From NCBI GenBank assembly GCA_903907475.1, contig CAIVOB010000113.1, positions 1 to 10,188 on the forward strand: DNA of 10,188 nt, given 5' to 3'. Of the stretch, positions 1-7,762 are shown in pieces. This stretch comes from Candidatus Omnitrophota bacterium. GTDB lineage: Bacteria; Omnitrophota; Gorgyraeia; Gygaellales; Profunditerraquicolaceae. A program made the position numbers and the translations under genes. The notes under the pieces were generated by a model. It saw only the letters and a list, made by a program, of their open reading frames with translations. It was not told the DNA's origin and ran no database searches. Position 1 is the first letter of the stretch; each line of letters begins with the position of its first letter.

Positions 1-666
1 CGCCTTTTTATAAAGATCCTCTTTGGGTAAAACAGTAACTGTCATAAGGTAATCCGCTTTCGGGCCATCAGCGATCTTCATAAAAAACGAATCTTTATTT
101 TCATCGCGAAAAAGTAAAAACGCCGTATCGGAATTAGCTAAAAAACGCGATTTTTCAATTACCATTTTTAAAATTTCATCAAATTTAGTTCCTTGAGCAA
201 TAAGCGAACTAATTTGCATCAAACTTGAAAGCACAATCACTCGCTTTTGAATTTCAATATTAATTTCCGCGGTTTTTTCACTATAATGCCGCAGCTCATC
301 CATGTTCCCCCTGATCCTCTGGGTGAGCTTGTTTAAAACATTACCCAACTCACCAACTTCATCACTCTCTTGGCTCTCAAACTTACAATCCATATTCCCC
401 GCAGCCACCGACCTGGCGCTGAGCGTCACGGAAGTCATCCGATCAAAAACTTCTTTAATCACCAAAAGCCCCACCAAAGAAACAAAAACACTCACCGCCA
501 CTGAAGCAACAACATCAATCTTATATCCGAATTTAGGAAGGATGTAACTGGAAACCAAATAAACACAAACCAAGAGTGGCAAAATAGACATTAATTGAAA
601 AGCGATCAACAACTTCTGTTTGATATTACGGGAACTCAATGAAAAACGGTTAAGATTCTTGCTCAT
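1..666 (-). CDS. Membrane HAMP-GAF signalling protein (N-terminal 222 residues, runs off the left edge)
   Basis: The frame is open from the ATG at 666-664 to base 1 with no stop, so the C-terminal output domain is missing from the window. Visible order: a basic N-terminus; membrane segment 1 at about residues 20-41; only about ten residues outside; membrane segment 2 at about 52-72; a HAMP linker at about 71-123 with the AAGN (88-91) and DEVGEL (102-107) signatures; a helical linker at 124-148; then the start of a GAF-like domain from about 150. The missing part could be a histidine kinase, diguanylate cyclase or phosphatase; the sequence does not say. With almost no external domain, sensing probably occurs in the membrane or in the cytoplasmic GAF domain. 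The start is supported by an excellent GGAGG (671-675) four bases upstream and by its own promoter, so it is transcribed separately from the operon before it. HAMP is a confident call; GAF is moderate. Confidence 0.85.
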   Translation of the reverse strand, partial: MSKNLNRFSLSSRNIKQKLLIAFQLMSILPLLVCVYLVSSYILPKFGYKIDVVASVAVSVFVSLVGLLVIKEVFDRMTSVTLSARSVAAGNMDCKFESQESDEVGELGNVLNKLTQRIRGNMDELRHYSEKTAEINIEIQKRVIVLSSLMQISSLIAQGTKFDEILKMVIEKSRFLANSDTAFLLFRDENKDSFFMKIADGPKADYLMTVTVLPKEDLYKKA

Positions 667-702
667 GAATCCTCCAAGGTTATCTTAAAAAAAGCTCAAA
701 TA

Positions 703-731
703 ATTATACCGCTTAACTCGAAATAAGACAA
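703..731 (-). promoter_or_regulatory. Sigma-70-type promoter of the HAMP-GAF gene
   Basis: On the minus strand, TTGTCT (726-731) is followed by exactly 17 bases and a perfect TATAAT (703-708). A start about seven bases beyond the -10 box would give a leader of roughly 30 bases carrying the GGAGG ribosome site. The promoter sits in the 106-base gap after the radical SAM gene, so the signalling gene can be expressed independently of the cell-wall operon. I see no convincing terminator in this gap. Confidence 0.75.
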
Positions 732-744
732 CAGATTTGTTAAT

Positions 745-779
745 TTAGTTGTTAGTTGTCAGTTATTAGTTATTAGTAA
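745..779. repeat. Five imperfect tandem heptamers (TTAGTTG-type)
   Basis: On the plus strand five consecutive 7-base units can be read: TTAGTTG (745-751), TTAGTTG (752-758), TCAGTTA (759-765), TTAGTTA (766-772) and TTAGTAA (773-779). The last unit includes the stop codon of the radical SAM gene (TAA at 775-773) and its preceding Tyr codon. The array ends just upstream of the -35 box of the next promoter. Low-complexity heptamer arrays of this kind are known between genes in several bacterial groups. Function unknown. Confidence 0.6.
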
Positions 780-2533
780 AAAATTAAAGCACAAAATTTT
801 TCAAACTCAGAAAGCAATTCATCTTTACTAATTCCCATATCAATAAAATCCCAAGCCAGCAAGTCTTTGGGGGATTTAGCACTAAGATAACTTTGCGCAT
901 CAACTCCTGTTTCATGAAAAGCTTCCAGCCATTTGTTAAATGAAAAATGCGCGCTCCAAGCATCAAACCGGGCTCCCTTTTGATAGGCCGCTAAAATTAC
1001 CCGGCTCAATTTCCGGTCGCCACGAGAAAGCACTCCCTCTAAAAAACCCATCTCCAAATTATGAAAATTAAATTTCAATCTCCGATTTTTACAATTATTG
1101 CGTAAATAGTTTTGTTTTTCTTTAAGCGCCGAAAGTGACTCCATCCCCGACCACTGCAAAGGAGTATGCGGCTTGGGAATCAAAGGATTAACGCTAATAT
1201 TAATCTGTGCCGGAGCGCCGTTTATTTTTCTCCTTAACTCCGACGATTTTTTAGCAAAATCAATTATACCTTGGAGATCTTCAATTTGCTCTCCCGGTAA
1301 TCCCATAAGAAAATATAATTTTAAATGCTGATAACCTGCGGTATAGGCTTCGAAAATAACTTGAAAAAATTCCTCCTCCTGAAAATCTTTAGCCAAAGCT
1401 TCGCGTAATCTTTGCGAACCGGCTTCCGGAGCAAAAGTTAAACCGGTTTTTTTAATTTTAGCAATTAAAGTCGAGACATTTCCCAATAAAGCCTTTGCCT
1501 TTAAAGAAGGCAGGGATAAATTAACCGCTTGATCTTTAAAGATCTCCATTATTTTTTGCACTAAATTTTCTAAACCCGGATAATCACTCACCGATAAACC
1601 CGCTAATGAAAAATCTTCATACCCGGTGGCAGCATAAGCTAAAGCGGCATACTGGGCGATCTTCTCTTTACTCCTGATCCTAAACGGATAATATTGCGCG
1701 CGAGCTTGGCAAAAACGACAATGATTAGGACAACCACGCATAATCTCTAAAGTAACCCGGTCATGAGTTACCGGTACATACGGCACCAGCCAATGACAGG
1801 GAAAATCCGCTTCTTCAAAATTAGCAACAATTCTTTTTTTAACTCTCTGGGGTACCCCTGCGAACTTAGGCGCGAAAGAAATTAACTTACCTTCCACGTC
1901 ATAGTCTGCCTGATATAAACTAGGAGCATAGACTCCGGGGACTTGCACGAGCTTAATTAAAAGCGCTTCTTTAGACAATCGCTTCTGGCGATAATCATCT
2001 TTATAAAGACGATAGAGATCCATAAGCTCCACCAGCGCCTCTTCTGCCTCTCCGATCACAAACAAATCGCAAAATTCCGCCAAAGGCTCCGGATTAAGCA
2101 CGCAAGGCCCTCCGATGATAACCAAAGGATACTCTTCATCACGCCCAGCAGCAATTAATGGTAGCCCGGATAAATCTAAAATATTTAAGAAATTAGTATA
2201 ATTTAATTCCGAACCCAAAGAAAAACCTAAAAAATCAAAACTCTTTAATTCCTGTTTTGATTCCCAGGAAAATAAGCGCCTCTGAGTATTCTTTAAAACA
2301 AGCTCCATATCCGGTTCCGGGGCAAAAAACCTTTCGCAAACCACATCCGGAATATTATTAAGCACAGCGTAAATAATACGTAGCCCCAAATTACTCATGC
2401 CAATTTCATATAAATCCGCAAAACCTAATGCAAAACGGATCTTACTTTGCGTAAAATCCTTAGGAACCAGGTTCCACTCATTGCCTAAATATTGCGCCGG
2501 CCGATGAACATTTAATAATAAATCTTCAATCAT
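773..2533 (-). CDS. TIGR03960-type radical SAM protein (B12-binding-like N-terminal region)
   Basis: A 586-residue protein. The N-terminal part (about 1-235) resembles the cobalamin-binding-like region of this family: GMSNLG at 45-50, FLGFSLGSEL at 101-110 and IIGGP at 139-143. I do not see the classical DxHxxG cobalamin-ligand motif, so actual B12 binding is uncertain. The radical SAM core follows from about 255, with the CX3CX2C cluster motif C268-C272-C275 (GCPNHCRFC), which holds the [4Fe-4S] cluster that cleaves SAM. FAPEAGS (368-373) and the YFLMGLPGE strand (407-415) are typical of the core. The reaction is unknown for the family. Many homologues are fused to, or followed by, a DUF2344 protein; here the protein ends after the radical SAM part and the next gene is unrelated. 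It starts five bases after the rodA stop with no clear Shine-Dalgarno (A-rich AAAAAT before the ATG), which suggests translational coupling. It is the last gene of the mre operon. Confidence 0.85.
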   Translation of the reverse strand: MIEDLLLNVHRPAQYLGNEWNLVPKDFTQSKIRFALGFADLYEIGMSNLGLRIIYAVLNNIPDVVCERFFAPEPDMELVLKNTQRRLFSWESKQELKSFDFLGFSLGSELNYTNFLNILDLSGLPLIAAGRDEEYPLVIIGGPCVLNPEPLAEFCDLFVIGEAEEALVELMDLYRLYKDDYRQKRLSKEALLIKLVQVPGVYAPSLYQADYDVEGKLISFAPKFAGVPQRVKKRIVANFEEADFPCHWLVPYVPVTHDRVTLEIMRGCPNHCRFCQARAQYYPFRIRSKEKIAQYAALAYAATGYEDFSLAGLSVSDYPGLENLVQKIMEIFKDQAVNLSLPSLKAKALLGNVSTLIAKIKKTGLTFAPEAGSQRLREALAKDFQEEEFFQVIFEAYTAGYQHLKLYFLMGLPGEQIEDLQGIIDFAKKSSELRRKINGAPAQINISVNPLIPKPHTPLQWSGMESLSALKEKQNYLRNNCKNRRLKFNFHNLEMGFLEGVLSRGDRKLSRVILAAYQKGARFDAWSAHFSFNKWLEAFHETGVDAQSYLSAKSPKDLLAWDFIDMGISKDELLSEFEKFCALIFY

Positions 2534-2538
2534 ATTTT

Positions 2539-3639
2539 TTAAAATACATTCCTGTTGCGATCAATGCTCACTAAAATTCCCAAAGCGATAAAAGTCACAA
2601 TCACGCTTGACCCGCCATAGCTCATAAGCGGTAAAGGCAACCCCACCACGGGAGCCAGCCCCATATTCATGGCAATATTAATAAAAACCTGAAGCGCCAA
2701 TAAAAGCGATATCCCTAAAGCCAACAAGCGGCCAAAAGTATCTTGGGTTCTTTGCGCAATGAGATATCCTTGACGCACAATAAAAAAATAAAGTAAAATC
2801 AATAAACAACTGCCAAAAAAACCCCATTGCTCAGAATAAGTAGCAAAAATGAAATCCGTATGCGATTCCGGTAAAAAATATAACTGGCTCTGTGAACCGC
2901 TAAGCCAACCGCGGCCCCAAAACCCCCCGGAACCAATCGCGATCCGCGATTGAATAATCGTATATCCAGCGCCCAAAGGATCAATATTAGGATTTAAAAA
3001 AACTAACAAACGTTGCTGCTGATAATCCCGCAAAAAATGCCAAAAAAACGGTACCGGTAGGATTAAAAGGCCCAACAACATCCAAATATATTTTAAACGC
3101 ACATCGGTTAAATAAAGTAAAAAAATGAAAACTAACAACAGCATGATGCCGCTGCCCAGGTCCGGTTGTTCAATAATTAAAAACATCGGTACCGCCACAC
3201 AGATAAAAGGTAAAATTAAACCCTGGAAAATTCCAAATTTTCGCGACAACAAAGACGTATCATTAACGGATTTACGGCTAAAATAACGGGCTAAAAAGAT
3301 AATTATCGCTAACTTGGCGAACTCTGAAGGCTGAAAATTAAACCCGGCAAATTTTAACCAACGCTGCGCGCCTAACCTGGTGATTCCTAAAATAAAAACT
3401 AGAAACAATGTTAAAAGGGCCGCGCCGTAAATTAAATAATTAAAATCCCAAAGCCGACGATAATTAAACCCGCAAAAGAAAATAAAACAAATCAATCCAA
3501 TGACCAGCCAAATTAATTGCCGGCCGAAAAGATCTTGCCAAGGCCCTTCCTTCTGGTAAGTGCTGCTGTAAATCGAAGCTAAACCTAGAGCCGCAATAAA
3601 AACTGCAATAATCAAGATCCTAAAGAATGTGCTCCTCAT
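2539..3639 (-). CDS. rodA: RodA, SEDS peptidoglycan glycosyltransferase
   Basis: Polymerises lipid II into glycan strands in the inner membrane as the partner of PBP2 in the elongasome. The protein has 366 residues, close to the usual family size, and is strongly hydrophobic, with about ten membrane segments. SEDS landmarks: QPSEFAKL (103-110); PESHTDFIF (257-265), whose D262 matches the essential aspartate of E. coli RodA; and GLAPVVGLPLPLMSYGGSS (327-345). An ATG at 3729 would add 30 residues (charged, no homology by eye) lying inside the mrdA frame. I choose the ATG at 3639 because it forms an ATGA overlap with the mrdA stop, has AAGGA (3645-3649) five bases upstream, and puts the first membrane helix at the right place. 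Usual family residues AEE after HTDFIF are SEQ here, a mild deviation. Confidence 0.95.
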   Translation of the reverse strand: MRSTFFRILIIAVFIAALGLASIYSSTYQKEGPWQDLFGRQLIWLVIGLICFIFFCGFNYRRLWDFNYLIYGAALLTLFLVFILGITRLGAQRWLKFAGFNFQPSEFAKLAIIIFLARYFSRKSVNDTSLLSRKFGIFQGLILPFICVAVPMFLIIEQPDLGSGIMLLLVFIFLLYLTDVRLKYIWMLLGLLILPVPFFWHFLRDYQQQRLLVFLNPNIDPLGAGYTIIQSRIAIGSGGFWGRGWLSGSQSQLYFLPESHTDFIFATYSEQWGFFGSCLLILLYFFIVRQGYLIAQRTQDTFGRLLALGISLLLALQVFINIAMNMGLAPVVGLPLPLMSYGGSSVIVTFIALGILVSIDRNRNVF

Positions 3640-3649
3640 ATTAATCCTT
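3636..3649 (-). promoter_or_regulatory. rodA ribosome site and ATGA stop/start overlap
   Basis: On the minus strand AAGGA (3645-3649), five spacer bases and ATGA (3639-3636) combine the rodA start with the mrdA TGA stop. This decides the rodA start against the upstream ATG at 3729 and implies that the two enzyme subunits are translationally coupled. Confidence 0.8.
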
Positions 3650-5351
3650 GAGTAAACATCGTTTCGATAACTTGTTTGGCAATAATACTCGCCGCGTGAC
3701 CCGGACCGCCATTTTCTAAAAAAACGCAAATTACATATTGCGGTTTATCATAAGGGAAAAAACCCGCAAACCAGGCATGCGTCGTGCCGCGCGATACTTG
3801 AGCGGTTCCGGTTTTCCCAGCAACGGTAACTGTAAGGCTGGCTAAAGCATTACCCGTGCCTTGAGAATCGCTTACCACTGCACGTAACCCCTGGCAGACA
3901 ATATCAAGCGTATTTTTCTTAAAATTTAGCGGAATAAGTTTAGTTTTTTTAGCGGTCAGATCAACCCCGCCCACAGCCTTAATAATATACGGAACAGGTA
4001 AAAAACCACGATTCGCAAATACCGACATCATCGCCGCAACTTGCAAAGGAGTAACCAGGCAATCACCCTGGCCGATACTTAAATTAGCAGTATCACCGTC
4101 AAACCAATTTTGAAATTTATTTATTTTCCGCCACAAAGGAGAGGGAATAAAACCACTGGTTTCATAAGGCAAATCAAAACCCAGATTCCTACCTAAACCT
4201 AACTTCCAGGCATAATCGTGGATATTCTGCGCGCCGATCAATAATCCTGTTTTATAAAAAAATACATCGCAAGAATGAGCGATTGCCTGCTGAATATTTT
4301 GCGCTCCGTGCACATCCCAACAGGAAAATTTCCGCGCCCCAATCATCGTCCACCCCGGACAAAGAAAACTTGTCAGGGTGTTAACCTTCTTTAACTCTAA
4401 AGCCGCCGAAGCTAATACCAATTTAAAAATCGAAGCCGGAGGATAACTTGAACTAATCGCCCGATTGATCAGCGGAGAATCAGGATTATTAAATAATCCT
4501 GAAATAAGTGCCGGGCGTTTATTAACAAAAACTGCCGGATTAAAATTCGGATAATTCGCTAATGCCAAAATCTGGCCATTCCGAGGATCCATCACGACGA
4601 TGCATCCTTTACGTCCGGAAAGATTTTCATCGGCAATTTTCTGAATATTCAAATCCAGAGTAAGCTCGACATCCTTACCATTCTGCGGAGATTCAAAACC
4701 CAAAACCCGCGTAAATTTACCCCGATGATTTACCTCAACCGAAACTCCTCCTTCTTCCTGACGCAAATAATAATCATATTTCTCTTCCACTCCTCCAAAA
4801 CCAACAATATCTTTAGTTTTATAACCATAATCCTCAAGTTTCGTTAAACGCCAACGGTCGATCTCGTTTACGTAACCCAACACATGGCTGGCTAAAGCGC
4901 CATAAGGATAATGCCGCAAAGGTTGCGCCTGAATAATAATACTTGGCTCTTCTGCCTTATATTCTCCCAATAAAACAACCTTGGAAAGCTCAATATTACG
5001 CGCCAAAACCACCGGTAAACTAACGCTGACAAAATTCTTTTTGAATTCTACTTTTAAATCCTTGACCGCAAGCTTTAAAATTCGGCTCACACCGCTAAAA
5101 ATCCGCTCCATCTCGTCGGAAGATTGCGGAAGAACCATTAAATCATAAGATATGCGATTGTCGGCAATAATCTGACCGGAACGATCCAAAATATTACCCC
5201 GGCAACCGGACTGCGCAATAAGGCGAATACAATTGCTATCGCTAAGTTTACGAAATTTTTTTCCTTGCCAAAGATTAAGATTCGCCAGGCCAAAAACTAA
5301 AAGCCCAAACATTAAAATTATAATAAAACTTAGAATTTTTTTTCTATCCAT
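3636..5351 (-). CDS. mrdA: Penicillin-binding protein 2, elongasome transpeptidase
   Basis: Class B PBP that crosslinks lateral-wall peptidoglycan with RodA. It has 571 residues, shorter than E. coli PBP2 (633) but within the range of the family. Order: short cytoplasmic tail, membrane anchor at about 8-26, PBP dimer/pedestal domain at about 45-215 (RGNILDRSGQ 51-60 and the GFGGVEEKYD region 184-193), transpeptidase domain at about 245-565. Catalytic motifs are complete: SIFK (nucleophile S307, K310), SCD (360-362) as the SxN-type motif, and KTGT (513-516). The segment between the first two motifs carries C331, C344, D346, H348 and C361, which could form a metal site like that reported in E. 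coli PBP2. Eight bases separate it from mreD and no Shine-Dalgarno is evident, so it probably depends on upstream translation; it overlaps rodA by ATGA. Confidence 0.96.
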   Translation of the reverse strand: MDRKKILSFIIILMFGLLVFGLANLNLWQGKKFRKLSDSNCIRLIAQSGCRGNILDRSGQIIADNRISYDLMVLPQSSDEMERIFSGVSRILKLAVKDLKVEFKKNFVSVSLPVVLARNIELSKVVLLGEYKAEEPSIIIQAQPLRHYPYGALASHVLGYVNEIDRWRLTKLEDYGYKTKDIVGFGGVEEKYDYYLRQEEGGVSVEVNHRGKFTRVLGFESPQNGKDVELTLDLNIQKIADENLSGRKGCIVVMDPRNGQILALANYPNFNPAVFVNKRPALISGLFNNPDSPLINRAISSSYPPASIFKLVLASAALELKKVNTLTSFLCPGWTMIGARKFSCWDVHGAQNIQQAIAHSCDVFFYKTGLLIGAQNIHDYAWKLGLGRNLGFDLPYETSGFIPSPLWRKINKFQNWFDGDTANLSIGQGDCLVTPLQVAAMMSVFANRGFLPVPYIIKAVGGVDLTAKKTKLIPLNFKKNTLDIVCQGLRAVVSDSQGTGNALASLTVTVAGKTGTAQVSRGTTHAWFAGFFPYDKPQYVICVFLENGGPGHAASIIAKQVIETMFTQGLI

Positions 5352-5359
5352 AGATTAAC

Positions 5360-5830
5360 TTATGCGGAAATTTTAGCGAATAGTTTAAATATCCAAGGAG
5401 CAAATCCAGCCGTATAAACTGAGGTAACAATTAAATTACGTAAAAAAATCCCCCAAGGAATCAAGTTCCCGGAGTTTAAACTTTGTAAGCCGATAATTAA
5501 ATTATTAAATAACGCCACCAATAAAACCAAACCCACGCGTAAATAAAGATTCTCCGCGGTAATCTGACGCAAAAGTTTATAAATCAAATAGCTCCAAAAG
5601 GCGAATAAAATAATATTCCATCCGAAATTAAACGGTAAAAATACATCCTTTATTAACCCGGACAAAATACCTAAAAATAAAGCAAATTTGAAATCTAAAA
5701 AGAAAACCGCAGCCAGCATATAAACCAAAAGTAAATCCGGCCGCGCATTGAAGAAACTTAAGAATCTGGGCCAAATTAATTCTAAAAGCGTTAAAACCAT
5801 TAGAATTAATATTAACAGTAATTTTCTCAT
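5360..5830 (-). CDS. mreD: MreD, rod-shape-determining membrane protein
   Basis: Integral membrane component of the elongasome, associated with MreC. It has 156 residues, typical length, and is almost wholly hydrophobic, with five or six membrane segments: about 3-20, 33-48, 48-63, 70-88, 98-116 and 130-150. The conserved region after the third segment, GILSGLIKDVF (54-64), matches the MreD pattern of a small-residue helix followed by a K/D-containing turn. Identity rests as much on position between mreC and mrdA as on sequence, since MreD is poorly conserved. The ATG (5830-5828) overlaps the mreC TGA as ATGA, with no ribosome site of its own, so translation should be coupled to mreC. Confidence 0.92.
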   Translation of the reverse strand: MRKLLLILILMVLTLLELIWPRFLSFFNARPDLLLVYMLAAVFFLDFKFALFLGILSGLIKDVFLPFNFGWNIILFAFWSYLIYKLLRQITAENLYLRVGLVLLVALFNNLIIGLQSLNSGNLIPWGIFLRNLIVTSVYTAGFAPWIFKLFAKISA

Positions 5831-6600
5831 GGAATAATTACTAAAACCTCTTCTAAACTGGAAAGATTCACCGCGGGCCTGACGATCGCATAACGGTTAA
5901 GGCCGGAAAATTCTTTACCTATATTAATTACTTTTCCGATGAGCAATCCCTTAGGATAAATTTGGCTTAATTCGGAACTAACAACAATATCCCCGATATT
6001 AATCTGCGCTTCCTCCGGAAGATAGCGCATAATTAAATTTCCGCCCAAAGTACCGCTCACCAAACCCTCTTGACGGCTGCGCTGCACAATGCTTGAAACA
6101 CCAACACTCGGGTCATTAATCAATACCACTTTGCTCGTATTCTCTAAACTTTCAACAATCCTACCTACTAATCCGTAGGCATTAATCACCACCATCCCCG
6201 GCCTAATTCCATGATGCTTACCTTTATCAAGCGTGACGCTGGCAGACCAATTATCCGGAGCGCGCGCGATTACCCGCGCCGCGATCAAACGTAGGGATGA
6301 TTTTTGCTTAAAATTAAGCAGCGCTTTAAGCCGTATATTTTCTTGATTTATTTCCCGTAAATCAAATAGTTGTTTGCGCAAAAAACCGACTTCATTACTT
6401 AAGCTTGTTGCCTGGATCATATTAACATGATAAAAAAACATTCCGGCAATCTCGCGTTTAATTAAACTTAAGAAACTTAATTGAGGTTTAAATGAATTTT
6501 GAACGGGGGTTTTAAAACAAGCGATGGAATGCGAAACTAATAATACAACAGAGCAAATAAGAATAAAATTAATTAAAATCCTGCGGGGTATTTTAAGCAC
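5827..6600 (-). CDS. mreC: MreC, rod-shape-determining scaffold protein
   Basis: Periplasmic scaffold, anchored in the inner membrane, that links MreB to PBP2 and RodA. The protein has 257 residues, within the usual range. Order: membrane anchor at about 8-27; coiled coil at about 63-98; paired beta-barrel domains from about 103 to the end. The signature ARAPDNWSASVTLDKGKHHG spans 112-131 and leads into IRPGMVV and GLVGRI (143-148); the second half has GLVSGTLGG (179-187), NIGDIVVSS (201-209) and GLLIGKV (218-224). The start codon is GTG (6600-6598): in the same frame upstream there is a TAA five codons earlier and no ATG, so GTG is the only sensible choice. AAGG lies about ten bases before it, a weak and rather distant ribosome site. 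A gap of 22 bases separates it from mreB. It overlaps mreD by four bases. Confidence 0.95.
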   Translation of the reverse strand: MLKIPRRILINFILICSVVLLVSHSIACFKTPVQNSFKPQLSFLSLIKREIAGMFFYHVNMIQATSLSNEVGFLRKQLFDLREINQENIRLKALLNFKQKSSLRLIAARVIARAPDNWSASVTLDKGKHHGIRPGMVVINAYGLVGRIVESLENTSKVVLINDPSVGVSSIVQRSRQEGLVSGTLGGNLIMRYLPEEAQINIGDIVVSSELSQIYPKGLLIGKVINIGKEFSGLNRYAIVRPAVNLSSLEEVLVIIP

Positions 6601-6622
6601 ATCAAGAAAACCTTAGTCAGAG

Positions 6623-7696
6623 TTAATTCCGCACTTCGGTCTTCACCGAAACGGTTACTTTTTTAAGATACGCAATTTCACTAAGCACGCGGCCGGTTCC
6701 ATTAACCACAGCCGTAACCGGATCATCAGCTAAATGCACCGGAAGACCAGTTTCTTCAGAGATCAATTTATCCAATCCTTTTAATAATGAACCACCGCCC
6801 GCCATCACAATACCATGGTCAATCAAATCCGCAGCTAATTCCGGGGGCGTTCTTTCTAATGACATTTTTGTCACTTCTAATATCGCCCGCAAAGGCTCTT
6901 GTAAAGACTCGCGCACTTCTTCGCTGGTGATGGTCACGGTTTTAGGTAAACCGGCTACTAAATCCCGCCCCTTAACCTCCATATTTAACTCTTCTTCTAA
7001 AGGATAAGCAGAACCAATCTTAATTTTAATATCTTCAGCAGTGCGTTCACCAACCATTAAATTATAAGTCTTTTTAAGATATTCAATTACTGCTTCATTC
7101 ATTTCATCGCCACCAATGCGAATAGACTTAGAAAATACCGTTCCCGCTAATGAAATAACCGCAATCTCCGTAGTCCCGCCACCAATATCAATAATCATAT
7201 TACCTACCGGCTCCTGGATCGGTAAACCAACACCAATCGCCGCGGCAATCGGTTCTTCGATTAAAAACACTTCTCGGGCTCCGGCCCGCTCAGCGGAATC
7301 TTTAACCGCGCGCTTCTCAACTTCTGTAATTCCGGAAGGGATAGCAATCACGATTCTCGGGCGTACCAAAACTCGGCGATGATGCACCTTTTTAATAAAA
7401 TAACGCAACATCGCCTCCGTAATTTCAAAATCTGAAATTACTCCGTCTTTCATCGGCCGGATAGCAATAATATTACCCGGAGTCCGGCCAAGCATGCGCT
7501 TGGCTTCTTCCCCAACCGCTAAAACATGCGAGGTACCCCTCTCAATCGCCACGACAGAAGGCTCACAAAGAACGACGCCCTCTCCTTTGACAAATACCAG
7601 GGTAGTCGCCGTACCCAAATCTATACCCATGTCATTAGAAAAAAGTCCTAAAGCGTAATTGACGATCCTTTTAAGCTGTTGAAATATTTTAGCCAT
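6623..7696 (-). CDS. mreB: MreB, actin-like cell-shape protein
   Basis: ATP-dependent filament on the inner face of the cytoplasmic membrane that positions the elongasome. The protein has 357 residues, slightly longer than the usual 340-350. Actin-fold motifs are intact: phosphate-1 loop IDLGTATT (25-32), catalytic-region [11 protein letters not shown] (145-155), phosphate-2 loop DIGGGTTE (170-177) and adenosine loop [14 protein letters not shown] (295-308). In the phosphate-1 loop the common GTANT reads GTATT. About 14 residues precede the point where E. coli MreB would begin its FSND segment; this N-terminal stretch ([19 protein letters not shown]) looks amphipathic and could serve as the membrane-binding helix. 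The start has a strong AGGAG (7702-7706) five bases upstream. First gene of the operon, directly behind a near-consensus promoter. Confidence 0.98.
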   Translation of the reverse strand: MAKIFQQLKRIVNYALGLFSNDMGIDLGTATTLVFVKGEGVVLCEPSVVAIERGTSHVLAVGEEAKRMLGRTPGNIIAIRPMKDGVISDFEITEAMLRYFIKKVHHRRVLVRPRIVIAIPSGITEVEKRAVKDSAERAGAREVFLIEEPIAAAIGVGLPIQEPVGNMIIDIGGGTTEIAVISLAGTVFSKSIRIGGDEMNEAVIEYLKKTYNLMVGERTAEDIKIKIGSAYPLEEELNMEVKGRDLVAGLPKTVTITSEEVRESLQEPLRAILEVTKMSLERTPPELAADLIDHGIVMAGGGSLLKGLDKLISEETGLPVHLADDPVTAVVNGTGRVLSEIAYLKKVTVSVKTEVRN

Positions 7697-7725
7697 ATTT
7701 TCTCCTAAGATTGAACTGTTCTGGA

Positions 7726-7754
7726 ATTCTAACAGAGATTTAACTCTATGTCAA
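7726..7754 (-). promoter_or_regulatory. Near-consensus promoter of the mreBCD-mrdA-rodA-radical SAM operon
   Basis: On the minus strand a perfect TTGACA (7749-7754) is followed by a 17-base spacer and TAGAAT (7726-7731), one mismatch from the -10 consensus. Expected initiation near 7719 gives a leader of a little over 20 bases containing AGGAG. Nothing comparably strong was seen inside the downstream operon, so this is the likely main promoter for all six genes. Confidence 0.82.
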
Positions 7755-7762
7755 ATACATTA

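Noticed and set aside
302..547. Plus-strand 81-codon open frame
   Set aside because: It lies wholly antisense to the HAMP-GAF gene, whose own frame, ribosome site, promoter and domain motifs are convincing. The antisense product is low-complexity Ser/Thr-rich with no recognisable feature.
727..760. Inverted repeat GACAAC / GTTGTC between the radical SAM gene and the next promoter
   Set aside because: A 6-bp stem with a 22-base A/T-rich loop overlapping the heptamer repeats and the -35 box; not distinguishable from chance.
784..966. Minus-strand 60-codon frame within the radical SAM gene
   Set aside because: Out-of-frame shadow of the radical SAM coding sequence.
2799..2984. Minus-strand 61-codon frame within rodA
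   Set aside because: Alternative-frame shadow of rodA; the SEDS motifs are in the other frame.
3640..3729. Extended rodA start at 3729
   Set aside because: It would add 30 residues that overlap the mrdA catalytic-domain end and do not resemble RodA; the ATG at 3639 has AAGGA and the ATGA overlap.
7116..7382. Plus-strand 88-codon open frame
   Set aside because: Antisense shadow of mreB, which is one of the best-supported genes here; no ribosome site or protein motif.
7734..7747. AGAG...CTCT symmetry in the spacer of the mreB promoter
   Set aside because: Only four matching bases per arm; too short to claim an operator.
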